From: Bacteroidota bacterium
GTDB lineage: Bacteria; Bacteroidota; Bacteroidia; Bacteroidales; CAIXZF01
Assembly: GCA_022709385.1 (NCBI GenBank)
Contig: JAKLIX010000001.1
Span: forward strand, 496,001 to 560,000
DNA length: 64,000 nt
Direction of reading: 5' to 3'
Shown: one piece after another, positions 9,712 through 17,956 of the stretch
How the letters are laid out: each line of letters opens with the position of its first letter
How positions within the stretch are numbered: the stretch's first letter is position 1
Program-made: the position numbers and the translations under genes
The notes under the pieces: model-generated
Database searches by the model: none
Told to the model about the DNA's origin: nothing
The model's input: only the letters and a program-made list of their open reading frames with translations

Positions 9712-9719
9712 TCCCTGTT

Positions 9720-11009
9720 TTACCTTGATTTGATTGTTTCCACTGCGATAAGCTCCTGGTATTCATTCCCTGGGGCCTGATAATACACATAGATGGTGTA
9801 TTCGTTTTCCGTTTCATGGTGGTTGCCTTCAATCCGGGCATGATCTGCCTGGACGGCGCCGTTCTCGAGGAACAGATAGGCATAGTTGTAGTAGCCCTGT
9901 TTGAGGAACAGTTTCAGTTCATAAGCCTTACGTTCGAAGTTGTAGGTCATCCTGTTCTCTTTCCCGAGTTGCCAGCGGGTCAGGGCTCCGGAGAGGAAGA
10001 TGTTCCCGTCGGCTGCCAGCGGGAAGTAGGGCAAAGTGAAATGTACCCATACATAGTCTGCTTCTGTCGAAGGATCGGTTCCGTCGGTTGTTCTGACCAC
10101 GAAACGGCCGTTGATGTCTTCTTCCGTAATATATACCTTGAACTGCCTTCGTTCATCATTGGCAAGGATAATATCGTATGAAGGTTCTCCGGGTTCTATC
10201 TTCCGGACCCTGTCGCCCGGGGTCTTCACACTTTTAAGGTCGGCATGCCGGTACTCATTGCCGGCAAAAAAGATATTCCCTGCATCGTGGGTGTAGTCCA
10301 GTTCGTCGCCTTTCACCAGCAGGGGCTGAAGGTTGCTGATCATATTGTCCCAGCGGCCGTTCTGCCGGATGATTACCTTCAGGTTCTGATAAGGATTGAT
10401 GATGGGAAAGGTACCGGTTTTAATGCGGAACAGCAGCTGTTGTTTTTCGTCCTTGTCTTCGATTACCACGGGCCGTTTCACTTCTCCGGTGATCTTCACT
10501 TTCGGATCAACCACCCAGAAACGCAGGCTTAATACCGGTTCTTCCCTTTTGTCTTCCGGAAAGACCACCAGCAGGTAGTTCCCCGACAGCCTGATCCCGA
10601 AGCGCTCGTTGGGGAATCGCAGATTGTAATGGGTATAAGGTTGGAGGGTATTGTAAGAATATGCGTAGTCTTCGATACGGTCTTCATAATAGCCGTCGAG
10701 GTATTGGTTTACGTCCAGCGGGCTGGGCAGCCAGTCCGGGCTGCAATGGATCACCGTATAAAGGTAATTTCTGTTGCCTCCGTCGAGGTCATCGAATTCG
10801 AGCAGCAGTTTATCCGTACCGCCGAGCACCAGGCGGGCTTGTCCGAGTTCCCATCCTTCCCTGTATAGCAGGGGTGTTTTAATGTTGGGTGTATAAATAT
10901 GGTCGTGGTAACGAAGGTAGTTTTCCCTGAAGTATTCTCTCTGGGTTTGTGCCGGGGTGAACAGGGGCAGCAACAGCAGGGCGGAAACGATCAGCAGGAG
11001 GTTTTTCAT
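9720..11009 (-). CDS. Type IX secretion system plug protein (DUF5103)
   Basis: A 429-residue periplasmic protein with signal peptide (MKNLLLIVSALLLLPLFTPA). The sequence matches what I recall of DUF5103 proteins, including FDDLDGGNRNYLYTVIHCS near residue 73, a tyrosine-rich stretch near 105-125 and NEYTIYVYYQAPGNEYQEL at the end. In Flavobacterium a DUF5103 protein is the Plug that closes the periplasmic side of the SprA translocon when PorV is absent. Its presence agrees with the other T9SS genes 40-50 kb away. It lies directly behind the SpoU methyltransferase gene (10-base gap), so it probably shares the ribosomal protein transcript. Confidence 0.85.
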   Translation of the reverse strand: MKNLLLIVSALLLLPLFTPAQTQREYFRENYLRYHDHIYTPNIKTPLLYREGWELGQARLVLGGTDKLLLEFDDLDGGNRNYLYTVIHCSPDWLPSPLDVNQYLDGYYEDRIEDYAYSYNTLQPYTHYNLRFPNERFGIRLSGNYLLVVFPEDKREEPVLSLRFWVVDPKVKITGEVKRPVVIEDKDEKQQLLFRIKTGTFPIINPYQNLKVIIRQNGRWDNMISNLQPLLVKGDELDYTHDAGNIFFAGNEYRHADLKSVKTPGDRVRKIEPGEPSYDIILANDERRQFKVYITEEDINGRFVVRTTDGTDPSTEADYVWVHFTLPYFPLAADGNIFLSGALTRWQLGKENRMTYNFERKAYELKLFLKQGYYNYAYLFLENGAVQADHARIEGNHHETENEYTIYVYYQAPGNEYQELIAVETIKSR

Positions 11010-11019
11010 GGAATCCGGA

Positions 11020-11823
11020 TTAACAATGCGGGCTTACTGCAGTGCCCCTGGTTCTGAATTCATGGCAAAGGATGGCCGTGGCGACGGCTGCATTGAGGGA
11101 CTCGGCATGACTGCCATCGCCGGGATGTGCGCAGGCGGAGATGGAGATTTTTTGAGAGATCAGCGGGATCAGTTCTTCCGATATTCCGTGTGATTCACTG
11201 CCGATCAGCAGCAATCCCTTTTGCAGCAGTTTCGTGTGATGCAGCGGTGGTCCTTCCGGGAAGCTTCCGTAAACCGGCAGGTCGGCGGGCAGGTCGGAGA
11301 GGAAAGACTTCAGATCTTCATAGAGTACGCTTACCCGGAAGACTGATCCCATGGTAGCCTGGACGGTCTTTGGATTGAAGACATCGACCGACCCCCTGGA
11401 GCAGATCACCTGCCTTATTCCGAACCAGTCGGCGATACGCAGGATGGTTCCCAGGTTCCCCGGGTCGCTGATACCGTCGAGTACCAGGGTCAGGTCGTTT
11501 GACAGCAGTTTCCAGTCGAGGGTGGCCGGCGGCATGACTGCCACGGCGAGCACCTGGTTCGGGGTCACCAGGCTGCTGATCCTTGAGAGTTCTGCTTCAG
11601 TCACGGCATAGACAGCAGGATCACCGGGCAGGGAAGTTTCTTCTGACCATCCCGGCCAGGCTTCCGTGGCAAAGATCTCGCGGACGGGCCACTTGCTTTC
11701 AAGCAATGCTGCGACCAATTTAGGACCTTCTGCCAGAAAAAGGCGGTGGCTTTTTCTGTCTTCTGCCTTGTGAAGGCTGCGGATTTGCCGGATCAGTGTC
11801 TTGTTCAGGGGCATAAGCAACAT
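11020..11823 (-). CDS. TrmH/SpoU family RNA 2'-O-methyltransferase
   Basis: Methylates ribose 2'-OH in tRNA or rRNA with S-adenosylmethionine. The 267-residue protein has an N-terminal L30e-like substrate-binding domain (about 1-100) and a SPOUT catalytic domain with the three motifs LDGISDPGNLGTILRIADW, LLIGSESHGISEEL and HAESLNAAVATAIL, the trefoil-knot signature. The target nucleotide cannot be told. The start may be the ATG at 11823 or the one three codons in at 11814. A TACTTTTG box on the minus strand at 11858-11865 could give it its own start of transcription, although it follows rplI by only 65 bases. Confidence 0.9.
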   Translation of the reverse strand: MLLMPLNKTLIRQIRSLHKAEDRKSHRLFLAEGPKLVAALLESKWPVREIFATEAWPGWSEETSLPGDPAVYAVTEAELSRISSLVTPNQVLAVAVMPPATLDWKLLSNDLTLVLDGISDPGNLGTILRIADWFGIRQVICSRGSVDVFNPKTVQATMGSVFRVSVLYEDLKSFLSDLPADLPVYGSFPEGPPLHHTKLLQKGLLLIGSESHGISEELIPLISQKISISACAHPGDGSHAESLNAAVATAILCHEFRTRGTAVSPHC

Positions 11824-11888
11824 GCAGCCGGGATCGGGTGATTCCGGCCACTTGTTTCAAAAGTAATAATTTCCCCGGACGGGCCGGC

Positions 11889-12338
11889 TTATTCGGCGAA
11901 AACTTCGAAGGTGATTTCGGCCTGGGCTTCTTTGTGCAGGATGATACGTGCGGTGTAGGTACCCAGATCTTTGATGGACTCGCCGTCCACATGGATCTTT
12001 TTCCTGTCCACCTCATAGCCGAATTGTTCGCGGATGGCATCGGCGATCTGGACTGCATTGACAGAACCGTAGATTTTTCCGGTGGGAGCGGCTTTGGCGC
12101 CGATTTTCACCGTGATGTTCTGCAAAGCGGTAGCCAGATCCTGGGCCTGCATCCTGACTTTTTCGGCCTTGAACGCTTTTTGGCGGATAATCTCCTCCGT
12201 CATCTTTTTGTTTGACGGGCTTGCCAGCACTGCATAGCCTTTGGGAATCAGGTAATTCCTTGCGTAGCCGTTTTTAACCGACACTATTTCGTTGGCGTAT
12301 CCCAGGTTGGGGATATCTTGCTTTAAGATCACTTCCAT
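11889..12338 (-). CDS. rplI: 50S ribosomal protein L9
   Basis: Structural protein of the large ribosomal subunit at the base of the L1 stalk. The 149 residues show the N-terminal signature MEVILKQDIPNLGYANEIV with NGYARNYLIPKGYA, a long connecting helix and a C-terminal domain, and the length is normal. It is the third gene after rpsF and rpsR with 12 bases between rpsR and rplI, the classical order. Confidence 0.97.
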   Translation of the reverse strand: MEVILKQDIPNLGYANEIVSVKNGYARNYLIPKGYAVLASPSNKKMTEEIIRQKAFKAEKVRMQAQDLATALQNITVKIGAKAAPTGKIYGSVNAVQIADAIREQFGYEVDRKKIHVDGESIKDLGTYTARIILHKEAQAEITFEVFAE

Positions 12339-12350
12339 GACGTTGTCCCT

Positions 12351-12623
12351 TTATTTTAATAAGTCAGCTACATAAGGCAGCAAAGCAAGGTGACGGGCCC
12401 TTTTGATTGCCTGTGCCACTTTTTTCTGATACTTGGTCGAGGTACCGGTGATCCTCCTTGGAAGGATCTTTCCCTGTTCGTTGATGAATTTGAGCAGGAA
12501 GTCGGCGTCCTTGTAATCGATGTACTTGATGCCGCTCTTCTTGAAACGGCAGTATTTCTTTTTCTTGACATCGACTGCTATCGGGGTCAGGTATTTGATT
12601 TCTGAATTGTTCTGTGTTGCCAT
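12351..12623 (-). CDS. rpsR: 30S ribosomal protein S18
   Basis: Small-subunit protein that pairs with S6 in the platform. The 90 residues include [19 protein letters not shown] and [20 protein letters not shown], the S18 core, and the C-terminal [11 protein letters not shown]. One Cys remains in the N-terminal KYCRFKK segment. It lies between rpsF (18-base gap) and rplI. Confidence 0.97.
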   Translation of the reverse strand: MATQNNSEIKYLTPIAVDVKKKKYCRFKKSGIKYIDYKDADFLLKFINEQGKILPRRITGTSTKYQKKVAQAIKRARHLALLPYVADLLK

Positions 12624-12641
12624 CTTACAGCGGTTTTAGGT

Positions 12642-13001
12642 TCATGATTCGGTTTGTTCCGTGACGGGCTGGGCCTTGTTGGCGCGTTTCTTCTCGTTAT
12701 AGGCAATGGCATGTTTGTCCAGTGCCACGGTAAGAAAGCGCAACAGCCTTTCATCACGTTTACAGGCGATTTCCAAATCGCGGATCACGTTTCCTTCTGC
12801 CCTGTATTCCAACAGGTAATAGAATCCGCTGGTTTTTTTCTGGATGGCATAGGCCATCTTGCGCATGCCCCAGTTGTCTTCAAGGACAATCTCGGCTCCT
12901 TTGTCTTTGAGGAGCTTGACGAACTTTCCAACCGTTTCCTTTACCTGGTCTTCAGATAAAACGGGAGTCATGACGAAAACGGTTTCATACTGATTTAACA
13001 T
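12642..13001 (-). CDS. rpsF: 30S ribosomal protein S6
   Basis: The 119-residue S6 protein starts MLNQYETVFVMTPVLSEDQ and carries NWGMRKMAYAIQKKTSGFYY, as in the family. It is the first gene of the S6-S18-L9 unit, with a strong promoter-like element about 53 bases upstream. In other bacteria the S6:S18 complex can bind its own leader; the leader here is only about 46 bases and I could not draw a convincing S6:S18 motif in it. Confidence 0.96.
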   Translation of the reverse strand: MLNQYETVFVMTPVLSEDQVKETVGKFVKLLKDKGAEIVLEDNWGMRKMAYAIQKKTSGFYYLLEYRAEGNVIRDLEIACKRDERLLRFLTVALDKHAIAYNEKKRANKAQPVTEQTES

Positions 13002-13053
13002 AGTTTTCTGGTTTGATCTTTAATTGGTTAAACTGATTTTTTCAAACGGACGG

Positions 13054-13084
13054 CAAAGGTACAACCATAATTTCAATCTGGCAA
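13054..13084 (-). promoter_or_regulatory. Promoter of the rpsF-rpsR-rplI operon
   Basis: Read on the minus strand, TTG (13084-13082), 20 bases, then TACCTTTG (13061-13054). This is the best match to the Bacteroidota consensus TTG-N19-21-TAnnTTTG in the window. Predicted transcription start near 13047, giving a leader of about 46 bases before the rpsF ATG at 13001. Confidence 0.7.
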
Positions 13085-13213
13085 TAGTCCGTTGCATTTC
13101 ATCCGGCCTGCCGCTGCGAGTTTGTCAATTCCCGGAAATGCTTCGCCCGGGGTATCGAGCCAGCCTGGTTCAGCGAACTGTTTGGTGGTTTAGAAGTTTA
13201 GGTTTTACTCACA

Positions 13214-13221
13214 TACCTTTG
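13214..13221 (+). promoter_or_regulatory. -7 box of the YitT-family gene
   Basis: TACCTTTG matches TAnnTTTG and lies 23 bases before the ATG at 13245. The -33 region is less clear (TTT at 13189-13191, 22 bases away). Confidence 0.45.
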
Positions 13222-13244
13222 TCGCTATTAAAAACTTCTTTACC

Positions 13245-14168
13245 ATGGCCAGAATATTCACTGAAAAACCCTTTACAAGAAAGTGGTTTGTCTCCTATGC
13301 GCTGATCATAGCCGGTTCTTTCATCCTGGCCGGCGGCTTTGTTTTCTTTATCACTCCTTACAAATTTGTCCCGGGAGGCGTGTATGGGGTTGCCATTGTG
13401 ATCCATTATCTTACCAAGGGGATGCTGTCGTTTGCTCCCGGTGGCTTACCCGTGGGTTTAACGGGACTGGTGCTGAATATTCCCCTGACCATCATCGGCA
13501 TCCGGATCCTTGGGCCCAGGTTCGGGGCGAAGACAGTGGTGGGTTTCGTACTATCCTCCGTTTTCATGGATCTGATCACCGGTTTTTGGGGCGATAAACC
13601 CCTGGTGGAAAATGATCCCCTGCTGTCATGCATTTTCGGGGGGGTGCTGGTGGGCTTCGGACTGGGATTGATTTTCAGGTCGAAGGCCACATCCGGGGGC
13701 TCCGACATCATCGCCATGATCCTTTCGAAGTACACCCGGCTTCCGCTTGGGATGCTGATGATCTACACAGATTCCGTCATCGTGCTGATTGGCCTGGCGG
13801 CCTTTGCCAGCTGGGCGGTTCCATTGTATTCCTGGATCATCATTTTCATTACGGGCAAGGTGATAGACGTCGTGATGCAGGGGCTCTCTTCCGACAAAGC
13901 CCTCTTTATCATCTCAGAGAAGTATGAAGAAATCCGCGACCGCATCATTAACAGCATGGGAAGGGGCGGAACCTTCATACCGGGCCAGGGGATGTATAAC
14001 GGCGCACCACGTACAATCATCTACACCGTGGTCAACCGTCGGGAAATATCCATCCTGGAGGAGTATATTCACCAGATAGATCCCGATGCTTTTGTTTCGG
14101 TGATCGAAGCCAATGAAATCCTTGGAGAAGGCTTCAAATCCCTGCAGGAGAAAGTGAAACAGGCTTAA
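13245..14168 (+). CDS. YitT family membrane protein (DUF2179)
   Basis: A 307-residue inner-membrane protein of unknown substrate. Five or six hydrophobic segments occupy residues about 10-215 (for example SYALIIAGSFILAGGFVFFI at 17-36), with the family pattern GGVYGVAIVIHY and SGGSDIIAMILSKYT. The C-terminal DUF2179 domain (about 225-305) contains GRGGTFIPGQGMY and TVVNRREISILEEYIHQID, a ferredoxin-like regulatory fold. The family occurs widely in Firmicutes and Bacteroidota. It stands alone, convergent with mqnC. Confidence 0.9.
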   Translation: MARIFTEKPFTRKWFVSYALIIAGSFILAGGFVFFITPYKFVPGGVYGVAIVIHYLTKGMLSFAPGGLPVGLTGLVLNIPLTIIGIRILGPRFGAKTVVGFVLSSVFMDLITGFWGDKPLVENDPLLSCIFGGVLVGFGLGLIFRSKATSGGSDIIAMILSKYTRLPLGMLMIYTDSVIVLIGLAAFASWAVPLYSWIIIFITGKVIDVVMQGLSSDKALFIISEKYEEIRDRIINSMGRGGTFIPGQGMYNGAPRTIIYTVVNRREISILEEYIHQIDPDAFVSVIEANEILGEGFKSLQEKVKQA

Positions 14169-14212
14169 GACAGGGGAAGGTGCCTGGGTGTGCAATCCGG
14201 ATTATCATCCGA

Positions 14213-15343
14213 CTACAGCCCTCCTGATTGTTGTTCAATATCAGCCAGGTGTTCAAAGCGCTGATCCCTGCGTACGGGCCGGAATCCGGCTTCCCGGATG
14301 GCCTGTTGTATACCCGGGATATCGAACTGGTGGCTGGCGCCGGCCACGCTCACGACGTTTTCCTCCAGCATGACCGAACCGAAATCATTGGCGCCGGCGT
14401 AAAGGCAGAGCTGCGCGGTTTGTTTGCCAACGGTAAGCCAGCTTGCCTGGATGTTGGGGATATTGGGCAGCATGATCCTTGAAATTGCGATCCAGCGGAT
14501 GTATTCAGCGGCAGTGACGCTGTTCCTGACGTTCCTGTGCCTGCTCAGAAAGGTGTCTTTATCCTGGAAAGGCCAGGGAATAAAGGAGATGAAACCGGTA
14601 TGACCGGCAGGTTTGGCGGACTGAAGCTGGCGCAGGGCCAGCAGGTGATCGAAGCGTTCCTCCAGGCTTTCAATATGGCCGAACATCATGGTGGCTGATG
14701 TGAGAATATCGAGCTTGTGGGCTGCCCGCATCACCTCCAGCCATTCTCCGGCGCTGCATTTGTTTTTGGAGATGGCCTGCCTGACGCGGTCGGAAAGGAT
14801 CTCGGCCCCGGCGCCTGGCAGGCTGTCGAGACCGGCTTCCCGGAGCGCCGTGAGTACTTCAGTGTAAGACAGCCCATCCATCCGGGCCAGGTGAACCACT
14901 TCGGCAGGACCCAGGGCATGCAGTTTCAGTTCAGGGTAAGCGGTTTTCAGATCCCTGAAAAGACCGGTATAAAAAGCCAGACCTAATTTGGGATGCAGTC
15001 CCCCCTGCAGCAGCAACTGCCGTCCGCCCAATGCCCACATCTGGTCAATTTTACGGCGGTATTCTTCCATCGTGGTCACATAGGCCTCAGGGTGGTTGAT
15101 TCCGCGGAAGTAGTTGCAGAACTGGCAGGCGCTCACACACACATTGGTGATGTTCACATTGCGGTCGATCAGCCAGGTGACCTCCCGCTCCGGATGCAGG
15201 CTCATCCTGATCTGGTGGGCGGTTTGCATCAAAGCCGGCAAAGGAGCTTCACGGTAAAGAAAGATCCCTTCCTCTCGGTTTAAAAAACCACCGGCAAGTG
15301 CCACTTTGGTCAATTCTGTCAATTCATCAGGGCCATTTCCCAT
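14213..15343 (-). CDS. mqnC: Cyclic dehypoxanthinylfutalosine synthase (radical SAM)
   Basis: Radical SAM enzyme of the futalosine menaquinone pathway that cyclises dehypoxanthinylfutalosine. The 376-residue protein binds a 4Fe-4S cluster through CVSACQFCNY near residue 72 (CxxxCxxC), followed by GGRQLLLQGGLHP, LPGAGAEILSD and TSATMMFGHIES. The stretch FISFIPWPFQ favours MqnC over the related MqnE, where I recall a different motif at this point. No other mqn gene is in the window. Its start overlaps the promoter region of divergent pepA. Confidence 0.87.
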   Translation of the reverse strand: MGNGPDELTELTKVALAGGFLNREEGIFLYREAPLPALMQTAHQIRMSLHPEREVTWLIDRNVNITNVCVSACQFCNYFRGINHPEAYVTTMEEYRRKIDQMWALGGRQLLLQGGLHPKLGLAFYTGLFRDLKTAYPELKLHALGPAEVVHLARMDGLSYTEVLTALREAGLDSLPGAGAEILSDRVRQAISKNKCSAGEWLEVMRAAHKLDILTSATMMFGHIESLEERFDHLLALRQLQSAKPAGHTGFISFIPWPFQDKDTFLSRHRNVRNSVTAAEYIRWIAISRIMLPNIPNIQASWLTVGKQTAQLCLYAGANDFGSVMLEENVVSVAGASHQFDIPGIQQAIREAGFRPVRRDQRFEHLADIEQQSGGL

Positions 15344-15366
15344 GATCAGTCATTTTCTTACCTTTG
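15336..15366 (+). promoter_or_regulatory. Promoter of pepA, overlapping the mqnC start
   Basis: TACCTTTG at 15359-15366 with a TTT 20 bases upstream (15336-15338). It places transcription start near 15372, which excludes the upstream in-frame ATG at 15306 and supports translation from the ATG at 15402. The -33 part lies inside the first codons of mqnC on the other strand. Confidence 0.55.
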
Positions 15367-15401
15367 CAGATTCAGCCAGGCGTACAAAAATACCACACAA
15401 T

Positions 15402-16841
15402 ATGTTTCCAGTTGTTAAAAAGCTTGCAGATTACGGGGAAAACCAAAGCCTGGTCTATGTCATACGCGATTTTAAGCAGCTGGAAGACAAGCATTTCTCC
15501 CCGCAGGAAATGGCTTTTCTGGAGGAAAGCCTGAGGGGAGAATGCAGGGATTTTCACCTGTTTAACCGTTACGGTCATGTACTGGTGGTGGTGAAGCTGC
15601 CGGAGCACAAGCCCGGACTGGCGCTCAGGGAGCAGGGCAGGAAGCTGGGCTCCGACATTGCTGCCGTGTTAAAAGATCACAGGGTGGAAGAGATTGTTTT
15701 TGTGGCCCGCCGTGGCGACGATCCCTGTGTGCTTGCCCTGGCAGAGGGGATGATGCTGGCCTCCTACCGTTTCGATAAGTATAAAAAATCCTGCGATAAG
15801 AAGGAAAGCTTCCTTCGGGAGATCGGTCTGTTGCTGCCTTCGGTCAGTGACCATGAAATCCGGCACCTGAACCATATCGTGGAGGCGGTGTACAGATGCC
15901 GCGATATGGTCAATGAGCCGGTGAATATGTTGAATGCCCTGAAATTTGCAGAATCCGTCGAAGAGATGTTCTCCGGAACTGCCGTCAGGGTAGAGATCAT
16001 GAACAAGAAGAAGATCGAGTCGCTGAAGATGGGCGGATTATTGGCCGTGAACCGGGGCAGTGTGGATCCTCCGACTTTCACCATCCTTGAATACAAGCCT
16101 GACGATGCCCTGAATGAAAAACCCATCGTCCTGGCCGGCAAAGGGGTTGTCTTTGATACCGGCGGGCTCAACCTGAAGACAGCCCAGGGGATGGAGGGAA
16201 TGAAGGGGGACATGGCCGGCGCAGCTGCAGTGGCCTGTGTATTCAAAGCCGTCGCTGACCTGAAGATGCCGGTGTATCTGGTGGGACTGCTGCCTGCCAC
16301 CGACAACAGACCCGGCAACAATGCCTTCGTTCCGGGTGACATCATCACCATGTATAATGGCACCACAGTGGAAATCGTGAATACCGATGCCGAAGGCCGC
16401 CTGATCCTGGCCGATGCCCTGGCATATGCGAAAAAATATGACCCCCAGCTCGTGATCGACATTGCCACCCTCACCGCCTCGGCTGCCAATGCCGTGGGCA
16501 GGGCTGCCATCGCTGCCATGGGAACAGCCGGAAGCGAACTCATGGAAAAGATGGTTTCGAGTGGTTTCGAGGTTCACGAAAGAATTGCAGTCTTTCCCTT
16601 CTGGGATGACTATGCTGCCATGATCAAATCCGAAGTGGCCGATCTGAAAAACCTCGGCGGAAGAGAGGCGGGAGCCATCACAGCCGGAAAATTCCTGGAG
16701 AAATTTACCGCCTATCCCTGGATACACCTCGACATTGCCGGTCCGGCCATGCTCGATAAAAAAGATGCTTACCGGGGTCCGGGTGCCTCAGGTGTGGGTG
16801 TAAGACTACTGACCCAGTTCCTTATCAATTATTTCAAATAA
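15402..16841 (+). CDS. pepA: Leucyl aminopeptidase (M17 family)
   Basis: Cytosolic metallo-aminopeptidase that removes N-terminal residues from peptides. The 479-residue protein has a variable N-terminal domain (about 1-160) and the M17 catalytic domain with GKGVVFDTGGLNLKT, MKGDMAGAAAV and the signature NTDAEGRLILADAL, which supply the two-metal ligands and catalytic Lys and Arg. I start it at 15402 because the -7 box lies between this ATG and the earlier one at 15306, and the extra residues of the longer version look unrelated. It is followed by pdxA after 13 bases. Confidence 0.92.
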   Translation: MFPVVKKLADYGENQSLVYVIRDFKQLEDKHFSPQEMAFLEESLRGECRDFHLFNRYGHVLVVVKLPEHKPGLALREQGRKLGSDIAAVLKDHRVEEIVFVARRGDDPCVLALAEGMMLASYRFDKYKKSCDKKESFLREIGLLLPSVSDHEIRHLNHIVEAVYRCRDMVNEPVNMLNALKFAESVEEMFSGTAVRVEIMNKKKIESLKMGGLLAVNRGSVDPPTFTILEYKPDDALNEKPIVLAGKGVVFDTGGLNLKTAQGMEGMKGDMAGAAAVACVFKAVADLKMPVYLVGLLPATDNRPGNNAFVPGDIITMYNGTTVEIVNTDAEGRLILADALAYAKKYDPQLVIDIATLTASAANAVGRAAIAAMGTAGSELMEKMVSSGFEVHERIAVFPFWDDYAAMIKSEVADLKNLGGREAGAITAGKFLEKFTAYPWIHLDIAGPAMLDKKDAYRGPGASGVGVRLLTQFLINYFK

Positions 16842-16854
16842 CAAACAGATTCTT

Positions 16855-17937
16855 ATGACAGATTCCCAGGAGAAAGAGAAAAGACTGCGGCTTGGTATTA
16901 CCCACGGGGATATCAATGGGATCTCCTATGAGATAATCATGAAAAGCCTGATGGACCAGCGAATGCTCGATCAGCTGACCCCTGTGGTTTACGGAACCGC
17001 CAAGGTTGCATCTTATTATAGAAAGGTATTGAATATCAATGACTTCAGCTTTAATATTGTCCGCAAAGCCGACCAGGCGCATCCCCGCAAACCCAATCTG
17101 GTAAACCTGATGGATCAGGAGATCAAGATCGATCTGGGGCAATCCACCCCGGTGGCCGGAGAGCTTGCCCTGATGGCACTTGAAGCAGCCACGGCGGATC
17201 TGATGGCCGGACACATTGATGCCCTGGTTACGGCCCCTATCAATAAAAAAAATATTCAGACCGAGACTTTTACATTTCCCGGGCATACGGAGTACCTTGC
17301 CATGAAATTCAGGTCGGATAGCCACCTGATGCTGATGGTTGGGCCCAATCTGAGGATAGGCGTGGTAACGGGTCATATGCCCCTGAAAGATGTTCCGGCT
17401 TCGCTGACCGTTGACCTGATCATGAAACGAATCCGGGTCATGAACCAATCCGTCATCCGGGACTTCGGGATTCCGAAACCTAAGATCGCCTTGTTGGGAG
17501 TGAACCCTCACGGGGGAGAGGATGGCTTACTGGGAGCGGAAGAACAGCAGGTGATTATGCCTGCCATTGAAAAAGCAAGACAGGAAGGCATGCTGGTTTT
17601 CGGGCCTTTCCCTGCCGACGGTTTCTTTGGTTTCGGCGACCACCTGCGGTATGACGGCGTTCTGGCCATGTATCACGATCAGGGGCTCATCCCCTTCAAA
17701 ACCATGTCGTATCACGAAGGAGTCAATTTTACTGCCGGGTTGCCATATATCAGGACTTCGCCGGCTCATGGCACGGCCTATGCCCTTGCCGGGAAAAATG
17801 AAGCAAACCCGGATTCCATGCGGCACGCCATTTATCTTGCCACTGATCTTTACCGCAACCGGATCGCCAGTGAAGAACTTCTGGCCAATGCTGCCAGTTT
17901 GAACGTCCAGGAATGTAATACTGATAACCAGGACTGA
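16855..17937 (+). CDS. pdxA: 4-hydroxythreonine-4-phosphate dehydrogenase
   Basis: NAD-dependent oxidation of 4-phosphohydroxy-threonine in the DXP-dependent route to pyridoxal phosphate. The 360-residue protein shows ITHGDINGISYEI at the N-terminus, VTAPINKKNIQ, FPGHTEYLA, GHMPLKDVP and the C-terminal MYHDQGLIPFK with TSPAHGTAYALAG, including metal-binding His residues. No pdxJ is adjacent. It lies between pepA and murF-alr in the same direction; both flanks are short (13 and 19 bases). Confidence 0.95.
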   Translation: MTDSQEKEKRLRLGITHGDINGISYEIIMKSLMDQRMLDQLTPVVYGTAKVASYYRKVLNINDFSFNIVRKADQAHPRKPNLVNLMDQEIKIDLGQSTPVAGELALMALEAATADLMAGHIDALVTAPINKKNIQTETFTFPGHTEYLAMKFRSDSHLMLMVGPNLRIGVVTGHMPLKDVPASLTVDLIMKRIRVMNQSVIRDFGIPKPKIALLGVNPHGGEDGLLGAEEQQVIMPAIEKARQEGMLVFGPFPADGFFGFGDHLRYDGVLAMYHDQGLIPFKTMSYHEGVNFTAGLPYIRTSPAHGTAYALAGKNEANPDSMRHAIYLATDLYRNRIASEELLANAASLNVQECNTDNQD

Positions 17938-17956
17938 TCCTTATCCGTGCTGAAAG

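Noticed and set aside
15306-15401. Upstream start of pepA at 15306
   Set aside because: It overlaps mqnC on the other strand and the TACCTTTG box lies after it, so it cannot be in the transcript from that promoter.
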